Source of the DNA: Pseudanabaena sp. lw0831
GTDB taxonomy: Bacteria > Cyanobacteriota > Cyanobacteriia > Pseudanabaenales > Pseudanabaenaceae
DNA length: 64,000 bases
Assembly: GCF_016584665.1 (NCBI RefSeq)
Contig: NZ_BBJB01000021.1
Coordinates: 31,207 to 95,206 of the forward strand
Direction: 5' to 3'
Below the pieces are notes generated by a model. The model saw only the letters and a list, made by a program, of their open reading frames with translations, ran no database searches and was not told the origin of the DNA. The stretch's first letter is position 1. Each line of letters opens with the position of its first letter. A program made the translations under genes and the position numbers. Below are positions 16,205-24,996 of this stretch, one piece after another.

Positions 16205-16861
16205 ATGACTGTTGCTACAGCATCGAAATCTTTAAAAGTCCTAATTGTTGAGGACGATCCACTCATCCAACTCGGACTAGAGCAATCCCTCTCTCAACAG
16301 CCAAATATCACTGTAATTGGCATCGCAGAAGATGGTTATATCGGTGTAAAAATGGCTCAGGAATTACGCCCTGACATTATTGTGATGGATATTGGATTGC
16401 CAAGGCTGGATGGAATTTCGGCAACCCAAAGAATTAAGGCGGCTTCACCTAATGTTCATATTGTGATGCTTAGCTCCCATACCGATGATACAGAAATTAT
16501 TGCTGCACTATCAAGTGGAGCCGATGCCTACTGTGTCAAAGGGACATCTACCGAAAGTCTTTTGGCAGCTTTTACGGCAGCTATGGATGGTGCTACTTAT
16601 CTCGATCCTCAAGTTGCTCGCAAAGTGATGGATCATCTCAAGCCACCAAGGCAACCTGAAAATACCTCACACCTATCGCAACGAGAATTAGAGGTGCTGA
16701 AATTGATTGTTGAAGGCAAAAGTAATCCCGAAATTGCCAAAGTGCTATATCTTAGCCCAAACACGATTAAAACTCATGTGCGGGGCATCATGAACAAATT
16801 ATCTGTTGACGATCGCGTACAAGCAGCAGTTATAGCTTTACGATCGGGTTTAGTAAATTGA
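16205..16861 (+). CDS. NarL/FixJ-family response regulator
   Basis: 218 residues. The receiver domain (about 10-128) has VEDD, phosphoacceptor Asp62 in VMDIGLP and the Lys in YCVKGTS. The output domain (about 155-215) is a LuxR-type helix-turn-helix with LSQREEVLKLI-like and NPEIAKVLYLSPNTIKTHV sequences. It should be a phosphorylation-controlled transcription regulator. No cognate histidine kinase is adjacent, so the partner is unknown. ATG start; a compact hairpin follows the stop. Confidence 0.92.
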   Translation: MTVATASKSLKVLIVEDDPLIQLGLEQSLSQQPNITVIGIAEDGYIGVKMAQELRPDIIVMDIGLPRLDGISATQRIKAASPNVHIVMLSSHTDDTEIIAALSSGADAYCVKGTSTESLLAAFTAAMDGATYLDPQVARKVMDHLKPPRQPENTSHLSQRELEVLKLIVEGKSNPEIAKVLYLSPNTIKTHVRGIMNKLSVDDRVQAAVIALRSGLVN

Positions 16862-16890
16862 GCAAGGTCATCGCAAGGCGATGACCTTGC
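16862..16890 (+). terminator. Terminator after the response regulator
   Basis: Perfect 13-bp stem GCAAGGTCATCGC around AAG, followed by TTTT. Confidence 0.75.
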
Positions 16891-16973
16891 TTTTGGGATC
16901 ATATTGGGATTGGTAATAACGCTATATAATTAAGATTGAATCTGCTGAGCAACAAAACAGAGCGACAAAAATT

Positions 16974-17426
16974 GTGGCGCATACCTTTTTAGTGCAACCT
17001 GGGAAATGGACTCTCGAAGGCAATTGGATAGATCGAGATTCCATGCCAACTCAAGTCAAGGGTAGAACATTGGTAGGTTGGTCAAGGGATAATTTTTGGT
17101 TCACGATGGTCACAAAGTTGACTTTCCCCGATAGCGATCGCGAAGAATTAACCATGGCTTATAAAGGTCGAATTGACTCAGATGAGCGCCGTTTTACTTT
17201 TGTTGTTGACGATAGTTCTTTGGGTAAAGTTGAGGGTGAAGGCATAATTGGACCAGATTCAATTATTCAGCGTTACTGGGTAATGGGTGACAAAAAAATG
17301 CGAACAGGCTTTCAGACTCTTTACCGTCGGGATAATAATATTTACGCTTTAGCTAGTGGCATTCTTACAGGTCAAAATCTCGAAAGCACTATGGAAGCAG
17401 TACTAACACGCCATATGGATTCCTAG
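16974..17426 (+). CDS. Conserved hypothetical protein
   Basis: 150 residues, GTG start. The protein is soluble and rich in beta-type alternation (GKWTLEGNWIDRD, RTLVGWSRDNFWFTMVTKLTF, KGRIDSDERRFTFVVDDSSLGKVEGEG, DSIIQRYWVMGDKKMRTGFQTLYRRD). The pattern suggests a small lipocalin-like beta barrel, but no family is recognised with confidence. There is no signal peptide. It has its own terminator and lies next to a response regulator on the same strand, with about 110 bp between them. Confidence 0.65.
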   Translation: MAHTFLVQPGKWTLEGNWIDRDSMPTQVKGRTLVGWSRDNFWFTMVTKLTFPDSDREELTMAYKGRIDSDERRFTFVVDDSSLGKVEGEGIIGPDSIIQRYWVMGDKKMRTGFQTLYRRDNNIYALASGILTGQNLESTMEAVLTRHMDS

Positions 17427-17456
17427 TAAAAAAGGCGAACTTTGTCCGCCTTTTTT
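17427..17456 (+). terminator. Terminator after the hypothetical gene
   Basis: Stem AAAAAAGGCG.../...CGCCTTTTTT with loop AACTTTGTC immediately after the stop. Confidence 0.75.
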
Positions 17457-17458
17457 AA

Positions 17459-17507
17459 AACTTAAAAATAGTGCGGTGGGCGTAGCCCACCGCACTATTT
17501 TTAAGTT
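17459..17507. repeat. Perfect 23-bp palindrome, loop GTA
   Basis: Arms AACTTAAAAATAGTGCGGTG... pair exactly around GTA, three bases after the preceding terminator. Having two hairpins back to back suggests this one is an inserted element or serves the convergent ctp gene. Confidence 0.65.
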
Positions 17508-17558
17508 CGATTATTCTGTGTAAGCTTCTACAGGGCTTTGCGCTGCAAGATATATCCT

Positions 17559-18824
17559 TTAGCGGGAGCTTACACTTTTAATCTCAGCCGATAAAATATC
17601 GATCGCTTTGGCAAACTGTGGGTCAGAGATTGTGCCAACTAGATCGCGATTTTTATTCAACTTTTCAAGATCTTCTTTGGTTAGTTCGACTACACGGTCA
17701 GGAATGATACCCAAATGATTGATATCGCGTCCGCTGGGGGTGTAATACTTAGCGATCGTTACTGCCATGCCCGAACCATCACTTAGGGAATGCACTGACT
17801 GGACTAGTCCTTTACCAAAGGTTTTAGTACCGACAATCACAGCACGTTTATTATCTTGCAAAGCACCAGATAGGATCTCACTAGCACTTGCCGAACCACC
17901 ATCGACTAAAACCACGAGAGGTTTATTGGTGATAGCTTGACGATTAGCCGTTAGGCGCTCACTTTCACCCTTACGATCAATTGTGGAAACAATGGTGGCG
18001 TTATCGAGCCACATCCGCGCAATTTCAGCACTGGAATATAGCAACCCACCAGGGTTTGAGCGCAAATCTAATACAAATCCAACCGCGCCTTTACTTACAT
18101 GGTCTTGGATTGCTTTACGCATGTCACTTGCTGCATTGGCATTGAACTGACGCAAGCTGATGTAGCCAACCTTGCCTATATTGGTATCACGAAGCTCAGC
18201 TTTGACTGGATGGATCTCAATCTTGGCGCGTTCTAGCTCAATGTCAAACTGCTTATCGCCACGCTTGATCCCCAATTTAACTTTTGTGCCAGCAGGACCA
18301 CGAATTAAAGCTACGGCTTGGTTGATATCCATGCCTTCAGTAGACTTATTGGCGATCGAAGTAATTATGTCTTTAGTCAACACGCCAGCACGAGACGCTG
18401 GTGAATCTTCAATTGGGGCAACAACAGTCAGTTGTTTGGTTGCATCATCCATTCCAAGCTGAATACCAACCCCTGTGAGTTCCCCCGAAGTATCAATTTG
18501 CATACTCTTAAACTGCTCAGGGTCCATAAAGCGAGTATATGGATCGTCGAGTAGCTTAAGCATTTCCCGAACTGAACGATAGGCTTCAGCCTTAGAAGAA
18601 TAATCGCGATTTTCAACATATTGTCGTCTGACTTGCCGCCAGTCAACTTTATTGAACGCCCCATCGACATATTCTCGGTTTATAAGCTGCCAAGCTTCAT
18701 CAACGATTTCTTTGGGGCTATCCCGAAATGCGGCGATGCTAGGGTTTGCTAGCTGAAAACCAACAACTGCCACAGCCGCAGCCAATGCTGCTGTTGTACC
18801 AAGTACAAATCCGCCTTTTGCCAT
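17559..18824 (-). CDS. Carboxyl-terminal processing protease, S41 family
   Basis: 421 residues. An N-terminal hydrophobic stretch (about 5-30, LGTTAALAAAVAVVGFQL) acts as signal peptide or anchor. A PDZ domain (about 100-190, ELTGVGIQLG, SPASRAGVLTKD) precedes the S41 catalytic domain with LRSNPGGLLYSS, the nucleophile Ser in GGSASASEILSGAL and the general-base Lys in TKTFGKGLVQS. This matches the CtpA/CtpB/CtpC group. CtpA matures the C-terminus of photosystem II D1 in the lumen; the N-terminal half here looks closer to the other two paralogues, so I do not assign a letter. Confidence 0.9.
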   Translation of the reverse strand: MAKGGFVLGTTAALAAAVAVVGFQLANPSIAAFRDSPKEIVDEAWQLINREYVDGAFNKVDWRQVRRQYVENRDYSSKAEAYRSVREMLKLLDDPYTRFMDPEQFKSMQIDTSGELTGVGIQLGMDDATKQLTVVAPIEDSPASRAGVLTKDIITSIANKSTEGMDINQAVALIRGPAGTKVKLGIKRGDKQFDIELERAKIEIHPVKAELRDTNIGKVGYISLRQFNANAASDMRKAIQDHVSKGAVGFVLDLRSNPGGLLYSSAEIARMWLDNATIVSTIDRKGESERLTANRQAITNKPLVVLVDGGSASASEILSGALQDNKRAVIVGTKTFGKGLVQSVHSLSDGSGMAVTIAKYYTPSGRDINHLGIIPDRVVELTKEDLEKLNKNRDLVGTISDPQFAKAIDILSAEIKSVSSR

Positions 18825-19362
18825 GTCAACTTCCTGAAAAGTGAGGTGTGTGAGGAATATATCTAAAAGTACACCAACTCTAGCACAGCCGCTTTTAAGC
18901 TTGTGATCGAATTAGCAAAAGATAGAGTGAAGTCATCCTTTCGGGTTCAGCATTAATACTTAAAGTTACTGAATATTCTAATTTTTGCTACTAAATTTCA
19001 GCTTTTATCTTGCGTTCATAGTTTTAGTAATTACCTTGGCGTAATTTAAAGTCCAGAGGCATAGCCTGTGATGTCTACGCAGTAGGTGGTACAGGCTTTT
19101 AGAGTTCATATTTAATTGCGCATAATTACTTACCAGTATTGATAATCTTGTTGTCTCCAAAATCAGAAATGTGATTTCTAATACAGATTGATGACTTATA
19201 ACTTGATGAAATCATTCTTGAATAATTTCTCTATGGTAACTATAAAAATGAGCATGTGAGCGCTATAAGAGATTAGCTTTTTAGAGCTATTTAAAAGCTG
19301 CTTAACTAAACTCATGTCGCCTTATTCTGATGACAAGAAAAATTTGTGAAAGGATAGAGTCT
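18825..19362. other. Long intergenic region between divergent ctp and amt
   Basis: Over 500 bp without a recognisable gene. It is AT-rich and should contain both promoters. A weak 7-bp inverted repeat (GCCTGT ... ACAGGC) lies near 19064-19097. No tRNA, riboswitch or clear repeat element was seen. Confidence 0.4.
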
Positions 19363-20928
19363 GTGATCAAAAAATTTCTACTGAGTTCGTTGCTAGTTCT
19401 GTGGTTGGTGAGTTTTCCTTTTACAGGTCAGACTTGGGCGCAAGCAACTACTTCTCCTTCTCCAACAGCTAGCCCAACAACAACCTCCCCTGCGGCTACA
19501 GCGAGTCCTTCTCCCAGTGTTGCTCCTTCCCCGACATCCGCTCCAGCAAGTGGTGACGTTGTAACTCTAACAAAAGAGCAAAAGGAAGCACTGGACAAAT
19601 TACTAGCACCTGCTCCTGCGGCTTCGCCAATTAATTCTGGTGATACTGCATTTGTACTAATTGCTGCGGCTTTAGTATTGCTAATGACACCAGGCTTAGC
19701 ATTTTTCTACGGCGGCTTAGTAAGAACCCGCAACGTTCTGAACACGATGATGATGAGCTTATTGCTTATGGCAGTTGTCGGTGTAACTTGGGTGTTATGG
19801 GGTTATAGCTTAGCCTTTGATGTATCCGTCAAAGTTCCAGAATTTGGTCAAGGGATCGAAAAGTTTATTGGTGGGCTTGATTGGGCTTTTCTCAATGGAG
19901 TTAAGTTTACTGAGCCTGACCCTGTTGGCTATGCAGGTACGATTCCCCATGCTGTGTTCATGGTCTATCAAATGATGTTTGCGATCATTACCCCTGCTCT
20001 GATTTCTGGGGCGATCGTTGAGCGGATGAGCTTTAAGGCTTATTTCTGGTTTATTTTGCTTTGGTCTACCTTGGTTTATCCTCCTCTCGCCCACATGGTG
20101 TGGGGACGTGGATGGTTGCAAGAACTTGGATCGTTAGACTTTGCTGGCGGTACGGTTGTACATATCAGTTCTGGTGTTGCCGCAGTAGTTGCGGTTTTGA
20201 TGATCGGATCGCGTAAAGACTTCGCAACTAGACCACATACTCCGCACAACGTTCCTTATGTCCTATTGGGAATTGGAATACTATGGTTTGGTTGGTTTGG
20301 ATTCAATGGAGGTAGCGCTCTTGCTGCTGGACCTCTTGCGGCAGTTGCAATTGTGGCAACGACAGTTTCGACTTCGGCAGGTGGCTTGACATGGCTATTG
20401 GTTGAGTGGGTTCTGCGTGGTAAGCCAACGGCCGTTGGAATTGCCAGTGGATTTCTGGCTGGACTAGTGGGCATTACACCTGCGGCTGGCTTTGTCATGC
20501 CAATTGGCGCGATTTTGATTGGTTCGATTACAGCAGTATGCTGTTTCATTGCCGTTAGTTTGCGAGCTAAGTTCAAGTTTGACGATTCGCTTGATACTTT
20601 CTCTGTACATGGTGTGGGCGGGACTGTCGGCGCAATGTTGACGGGCGTATTTGCTACTAAAGTTGCCTTTGGAGGAGATGCTCCACTTGGCCTTTTAGAT
20701 GGAAATCCCATCCTGATTTGGAAACAGTTTGAGGGCGTTGCCATAACCTATGTATTTGCTGGTGTAGCTACATTTATCATTCTTTTCGTCCTTAAGTTGT
20801 TTATGGACTTGAGAGTTCCTCAATCCGTTGAAGAACAAGGTATAGACTTACCTGTTCATGGTGAAGAGGGTTATGGTAGCGAGTTTGGCTCTGGTGTATT
20901 TATCAGTCAAAGTTCAACTGAAGGTTAA
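19363..20928 (+). CDS. amt: Ammonium transporter (first of two)
   Basis: About 521 residues from the GTG at 19363, chosen because AAAGGA lies 8 nt upstream; the ATG at 19330 has no such site. A signal peptide (ending TWAQA) leads into a roughly 45-residue Ser/Thr/Pro/Ala-rich segment, then eleven predicted membrane helices of the Amt/MEP/Rh family. Recognisable motifs include LAFFYGGLVRTRNVLNTMMMS, DFAGGTVVHISSGVAA, FGWFGFNGGS and FSVHGVGGTVGAMLTG, with the paired pore histidines in VVHIS and SVHGV. It imports ammonium across the plasma membrane. A paralogue follows on the same strand. Confidence 0.93.
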   Translation: MIKKFLLSSLLVLWLVSFPFTGQTWAQATTSPSPTASPTTTSPAATASPSPSVAPSPTSAPASGDVVTLTKEQKEALDKLLAPAPAASPINSGDTAFVLIAAALVLLMTPGLAFFYGGLVRTRNVLNTMMMSLLLMAVVGVTWVLWGYSLAFDVSVKVPEFGQGIEKFIGGLDWAFLNGVKFTEPDPVGYAGTIPHAVFMVYQMMFAIITPALISGAIVERMSFKAYFWFILLWSTLVYPPLAHMVWGRGWLQELGSLDFAGGTVVHISSGVAAVVAVLMIGSRKDFATRPHTPHNVPYVLLGIGILWFGWFGFNGGSALAAGPLAAVAIVATTVSTSAGGLTWLLVEWVLRGKPTAVGIASGFLAGLVGITPAAGFVMPIGAILIGSITAVCCFIAVSLRAKFKFDDSLDTFSVHGVGGTVGAMLTGVFATKVAFGGDAPLGLLDGNPILIWKQFEGVAITYVFAGVATFIILFVLKLFMDLRVPQSVEEQGIDLPVHGEEGYGSEFGSGVFISQSSTEG

Positions 20929-20960
20929 AATCTCAAAATAATCTCAGACTCAATATCATG

Positions 20961-20985
20961 GACGGCGCTTTGCGTCGTCTTTTTT
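20961..20985 (+). terminator. Terminator after the first amt
   Basis: GACGGCGC-TTT-GCGTCGTC hairpin with a T6 tail. Confidence 0.7.
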
Positions 20986-21239
20986 ATAGATGTAATATCA
21001 AGATTTTGACATGGGCTTAGAAAACCTTAAAACCCCAATAAGACTGCTCGCTAATCAATCGCGTAGTTATCCCTCTGCAATTTTTAATTGATATTCCTTA
21101 TGAAAAATAAGAGCAGCTTATAAAAACTGTATAAAGTTACACAAAACCTAGGTGCTTGAATCTGTTGTTATGAACATAATTAATCCTTGCATTCTTAGTA
21201 TTTGCATTGGTATGTTACTTCGCTGAGGAGAATTTAAAG
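20986..21239. other. Intergenic region between the two amt genes
   Basis: About 310 bp between the genes including the terminator. The rest is AT-rich leader sequence that should hold the promoter of the second amt. No canonical GTA-N8-TAC NtcA site was found; the nearest look-alike, GTA-N6-TAC at about 21129, has the wrong spacing. Confidence 0.35.
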
Positions 21240-22772
21240 GTGTTGGTCTATAAGTCAAATCAAAAGAGGAGACTCAAGAGTTCAGTAAACTGGACTGCTT
21301 GTATTCCCCTAGCGGCAATTATCGGTGTTTTTTGGGTGTATGCAGCCACTGCTCAAACTGCTACCCCTACTCCTGAACCTCTAACTGCTGACAAGGTTCA
21401 GGCAAACGTTGCTGCTCTCAAAGTTGGATTAGATACTCTTTGGGTAGTAATAGCTGCATTTCTAGTATTTTTCATGAATGCAGGCTTCGCTCTGGTGGAG
21501 TCTGGATTTTGTCGCCGCAAAAATGCGGTTAACATTCTCACCAAAAACTTAATCGTATTTGCGATCGCTACCATTGCTTACTGGGCGATCGGTTTTGGTT
21601 TTATGTATGGCGATAGTAGCGGGAATATGTTTATTGGCTTGAAAGGATTTTTCCTTAATGGCGCAGATAACAGTCCTGCTACTCTTGCGGATTACAAGGG
21701 CGACTTCCCTGGGCTTAGTTGGACAGGCGTACCCCTAGAAGCTAAGTTTTTGTTCCAATTAGTATTTGCAGGAACTGCTGCAACGATTGTTTCAGGTGCA
21801 GTCGCTGAGCGGATTAAGTTTGTTTCGTTCTTGCTGTTTAGCTTTGTTTTGGTTGGTGTTGCCTATGCGATCACAGGTCATTGGATCTGGGGTGGTGGCT
21901 GGTTAGCCAACATAGCCAAGGACGCTTCAGGTGCAACTACGGGTAGTTTCTTTGATTTTGCTGGTTCTACAGTCGTTCACTCTGTAGGTGGTTGGGCAGC
22001 TCTTATTGGCGCAGCCGTACTTGGTCCACGCATTGGACGATATGGCGAAGATGGCAAAAATCGTGCTATTCCTGGACATAACATGGGTCTTGCGACTTTG
22101 GGTTGTTTGATTCTATGGTTAGGCTGGTTCGGATTCAACCCAGGTTCTACCATGGCTGCTGACGGTCGTTTGATTTCTCACATTGCCTTGACGACTAACA
22201 TGGGTGCTTCCGCAGGTGGCATTGCTGCAACTATTGTGGCTTGGCTATATCTTGGTAAGCCTGACCTCTCGATGATTGTTAACGGTATCTTGGCTGGATT
22301 AGTCTCTGTAACTGCTTCTTGTGCTTGGATCACCCTACCTAGCTCGATTATCATTGGGGCGATCGGTGGCGCAATAGTTGTGTTTGCAGTTGGCTTCTTC
22401 GATAATCTAAAAATTGACGATCCTGTAGGTGCGACTTCAGTTCACCTATGTTGCGGTATTTGGGGGACTCTGGCTGTCGGCTTATTTGCTGTTGGGCAAA
22501 AAACAGACGTTGGTGGCGGTTACATCTTACAAGCTGGAGCTGGACCTAAGGCTGGTCTATTCTTCGGCGGTGGATTTGACCAACTCCTTTATCAATTGAT
22601 CGGTGTCGCTGCGGTTGGTGGTTTTACTGTTGCTTTTAGCTTTATCGCTTGGTACGCAATTTCTCTGATTTCTGGTGGTATTCGCGTCGAGCCTGAAGAA
22701 GAGTTCAAGGGACTTGATATTTCTGAACATGGCATGGAAGCTTACGCTGGTTTTGCTAAGGAAAGCGAATAA
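21240..22772 (+). CDS. amt: Ammonium transporter (second of two)
   Basis: About 510 residues from the GTG at 21240, chosen because GAGGAG lies 9 nt upstream; an in-frame TTG at 21207 is less likely. A signal peptide (ending AATAQ) is followed by the Amt core with [59 protein letters not shown] and [13 protein letters not shown], including both pore histidines. It differs from the first amt in lacking the Ser/Thr/Pro-rich stretch and in its Cys-bearing motifs, so the two are distinct paralogues and not a recent duplication. A strong terminator follows. Confidence 0.93.
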   Translation: MLVYKSNQKRRLKSSVNWTACIPLAAIIGVFWVYAATAQTATPTPEPLTADKVQANVAALKVGLDTLWVVIAAFLVFFMNAGFALVESGFCRRKNAVNILTKNLIVFAIATIAYWAIGFGFMYGDSSGNMFIGLKGFFLNGADNSPATLADYKGDFPGLSWTGVPLEAKFLFQLVFAGTAATIVSGAVAERIKFVSFLLFSFVLVGVAYAITGHWIWGGGWLANIAKDASGATTGSFFDFAGSTVVHSVGGWAALIGAAVLGPRIGRYGEDGKNRAIPGHNMGLATLGCLILWLGWFGFNPGSTMAADGRLISHIALTTNMGASAGGIAATIVAWLYLGKPDLSMIVNGILAGLVSVTASCAWITLPSSIIIGAIGGAIVVFAVGFFDNLKIDDPVGATSVHLCCGIWGTLAVGLFAVGQKTDVGGGYILQAGAGPKAGLFFGGGFDQLLYQLIGVAAVGGFTVAFSFIAWYAISLISGGIRVEPEEEFKGLDISEHGMEAYAGFAKESE

Positions 22773-22784
22773 GGTTTTCTAAAC

Positions 22785-22825
22785 CAAAAAGAAAAGGCAG
22801 TCCAATGGACTGCCTTTTCTTTTTG
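22785..22825 (+). terminator. Terminator after the second amt
   Basis: Perfect stem of about 19 bp (CAAAAAGAAAAGGCAGTCC) with a T-rich exit. Confidence 0.85.
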
Positions 22826-22913
22826 TAAAGTTCATCTTAATTCCGATGGGGTTATCGGGGTATAATGGTGGGGCAAATAAGTTAAAAATATACGAAATTT
22901 CGATAGTTGAACC

Positions 22914-24839
22914 ATGACAAACACTTTGACAAATCCTGTAAAAGTATCAAAGGTTGAAGTCCTTAAGCAAAAAAGTAACTTTTTGCGAGGTCCTATCAAC
23001 ACTGAGCTAACTGATGGCAATCCTTTTTTCAGTCAGGATGGTATTCAAATCCTGAAGTTTCATGGTTCCTATCAACAAAAAGAGCGCGATTTTGAAAAGA
23101 ACAAGATTAAAGGCGAAGAAGCGCAATACAGCATGATGTTGCGTACCCGTAGCCCAGGTGGGGTGATTCCTTGGCAGTTGTATTTGGCTCTGGATAAGCT
23201 ATGTGATAAGTATGGCAACCATACTCTGCGAGCGACAACGCGGCAAGGTTTTCAGATTCATGGCATTCTCAAAGAAAATCTGAAGACAGTCATTGCTGAT
23301 ATCACTAGAAACATGGGATCAACGGTAGGCGCTTGCGGCGACATCAACCGTAACGTGATGGCTCCATCGGCTCCCTTTAAAAACAAGCCTGAATATGTCT
23401 ATGCCCGCGAATATGCTTTTAAAATTGCGGATTTACTCGCTCCGCAGGCTGGGGCTTATTACGATATTTGGCTAGATGGAGAAGTGGCCGTGACTTCGAC
23501 CGAAGCCACAGAGGTGACTGAAGCTCGTAATCGTCAGGGGACGGGGACGGCTAAAACCAATATCAGTGATGTCGAGCCGATCTATGGTGTGCAGTATTTG
23601 CCACGCAAGTTTAAGATTGCGATCGCAGTTGCTGGTGATAACTCAGTTGATCTCTATACCAACGATTTGGCGTTGGTGGTAATTACAAATGCTCAGAAAG
23701 AGCTAGAAGGCTTTAATGTCTATGTCGGTGGTGGCTTGGGACGCGCCCATAATAATGATGCAACCATTGTCAGAATGGCGGACAGCATCGGCTTTGTGCC
23801 AGTTGACAAAATCTATGATGTGATTAAGGCGATCGTTTCCTTACAACGAGACTATGGCGATCGCCACAATCGTCGTCATTCTCGCTTCAAACATATTTTG
23901 CATGAGTGGGGCGTGGAAAAATTTAAGCAAGTTTTGTTGGATTATTATCCAACAAAACTTGAAGATTCTCGTGAATTGCCAGATTTCAAATATCAGGATT
24001 ATTTGGGCTGGCATGAACAGGGCGATGGCAAATATTTCGTGGGGGTCTCGATTGAAAATGGTCGAGTTAGCGATCGCGAGGATTTGCAACTAAAAACGGC
24101 TTTACGCGAGATCAGCGAAAAGTTTCATCATGATTTTGTGCTGACTCCAAACCACAATTTGCTGATTACAGAAATCGCCGCCGATGAAAAAGAAGAGATT
24201 CAGAAGATTCTCGATCGCTGTGGGGTACTTGCTCCTGACAAAATCGACTCTCTAGTGCGTTACTCCATGGCTTGCCCCGCTTTCCCCACTTGCGGACTAG
24301 CGATCGCTGAGTCCGAACGAGTCTTACCAAGTGTATTAGCGAGAATCCGTAGGCTATTAGTCCGTTTGGGCTTAGATCGGGAAACCTTCGTCACCCGCAT
24401 GACAGGTTGCCCCAATGGTTGTGCCCGTCCTTATATGGCTGAACTTGCCTTCGTCGGTAGTGCCGTTGATGAATATCAAATTTGGTTGGGGGGTAATTTT
24501 GCCTCAACTCGGTTGGCTCAACCCTATGTGCAACGTTTGCATATTAATAATTTGGAAAAAGGTTTAGAGCCGCTATTTGTTTATTTCAAAAATGAACGCA
24601 TAGATGGCGAAGGGTTTGGTGATTTTTGCGATCGCAAAGGCAATGAAGATTTACGAAAGTTCGCTGAAGCCTATGTCCCAGAGATCGATGAGAACGACCT
24701 CAAAGGCAAACGTAAAGATGTCCGCCATCGAGTCACCCTTTCAGCGAAGTCCTTTGATCTGCTCAAAAAAGCTGTTGAAGAAAAGGGTGCTTCGATGAAA
24801 GATATTGTCGAAATCGCTTTGGAGAAGTATTTGGAATAA
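22914..24839 (+). CDS. sir: Sulfite reductase, ferredoxin-dependent
   Basis: 641 residues. Nitrite/sulfite reductase half-domains repeat twice. The 4Fe-4S/siroheme ligands are the four Cys in CPAFPTCGLA and GCPNGCARPYMAE. Substrate-pocket residues lie in LRATTRQGFQIHG and GACGDINRNVMAPSAP, the latter typical of sulfite rather than nitrite reductases. The enzyme reduces sulfite to sulfide with electrons from ferredoxin. The last 60 residues form a charged tail, including VTLSAKSFDLLKKAVEEKG. A 15-bp inverted repeat occurs within the gene at 23928-23961. Confidence 0.92.
   Translation: MTNTLTNPVKVSKVEVLKQKSNFLRGPINTELTDGNPFFSQDGIQILKFHGSYQQKERDFEKNKIKGEEAQYSMMLRTRSPGGVIPWQLYLALDKLCDKYGNHTLRATTRQGFQIHGILKENLKTVIADITRNMGSTVGACGDINRNVMAPSAPFKNKPEYVYAREYAFKIADLLAPQAGAYYDIWLDGEVAVTSTEATEVTEARNRQGTGTAKTNISDVEPIYGVQYLPRKFKIAIAVAGDNSVDLYTNDLALVVITNAQKELEGFNVYVGGGLGRAHNNDATIVRMADSIGFVPVDKIYDVIKAIVSLQRDYGDRHNRRHSRFKHILHEWGVEKFKQVLLDYYPTKLEDSRELPDFKYQDYLGWHEQGDGKYFVGVSIENGRVSDREDLQLKTALREISEKFHHDFVLTPNHNLLITEIAADEKEEIQKILDRCGVLAPDKIDSLVRYSMACPAFPTCGLAIAESERVLPSVLARIRRLLVRLGLDRETFVTRMTGCPNGCARPYMAELAFVGSAVDEYQIWLGGNFASTRLAQPYVQRLHINNLEKGLEPLFVYFKNERIDGEGFGDFCDRKGNEDLRKFAEAYVPEIDENDLKGKRKDVRHRVTLSAKSFDLLKKAVEEKGASMKDIVEIALEKYLE
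23928..23961. repeat. 15-bp inverted repeat inside sir
   Basis: Arms CAAGTTTTGTTGGAT pair exactly around TATT. Unlike the other elements it has no GC-rich core, and the encoded VLLDYYPTKLED aligns with ordinary Sir sequence in length, so it may be chance. Confidence 0.4.
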
Positions 24840-24889
24840 GGAGATTTCTTGTAAAAAATCTTCCATCTTCTAGACATAAGTCGGACTTA

Positions 24890-24971
24890 CCCCCTTTAAT
24901 TCTTCCTTGTAAAGGGGGAAAACTAGAAATCTTGTTCCCTCCCCTTTGCAAGGGGAGGGCTAGGGTGGGGT
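24890..24971. repeat. Dispersed CCCTCCCCTT...AAGGGGAGGG repeat
   Basis: Two G/C-run inverted repeats (CCCCCTTTAATTCTTCCTTG...AAGGGGG and CCCTCCCCTTTGCAAGGGGAGGG) followed by CTAGGGTGGGG. This wording recurs between genes in many cyanobacterial genomes. It fills most of the sir-decarboxylase gap. Confidence 0.6.
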
Positions 24972-24996
24972 AAATTTTAAATCACCTAAGTAGGCT

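Noticed and set aside
19171..19184. NtcA-like site GTG-N8-TAC upstream of the first amt
   Set aside because: It has GTG instead of GTA, and no -10 box lies at the usual distance of about 22 bp. It remains possible but unsupported.
21129..21140. GTA-N6-TAC upstream of the second amt
   Set aside because: Spacing is six, not eight, bases, so it does not fit NtcA binding.
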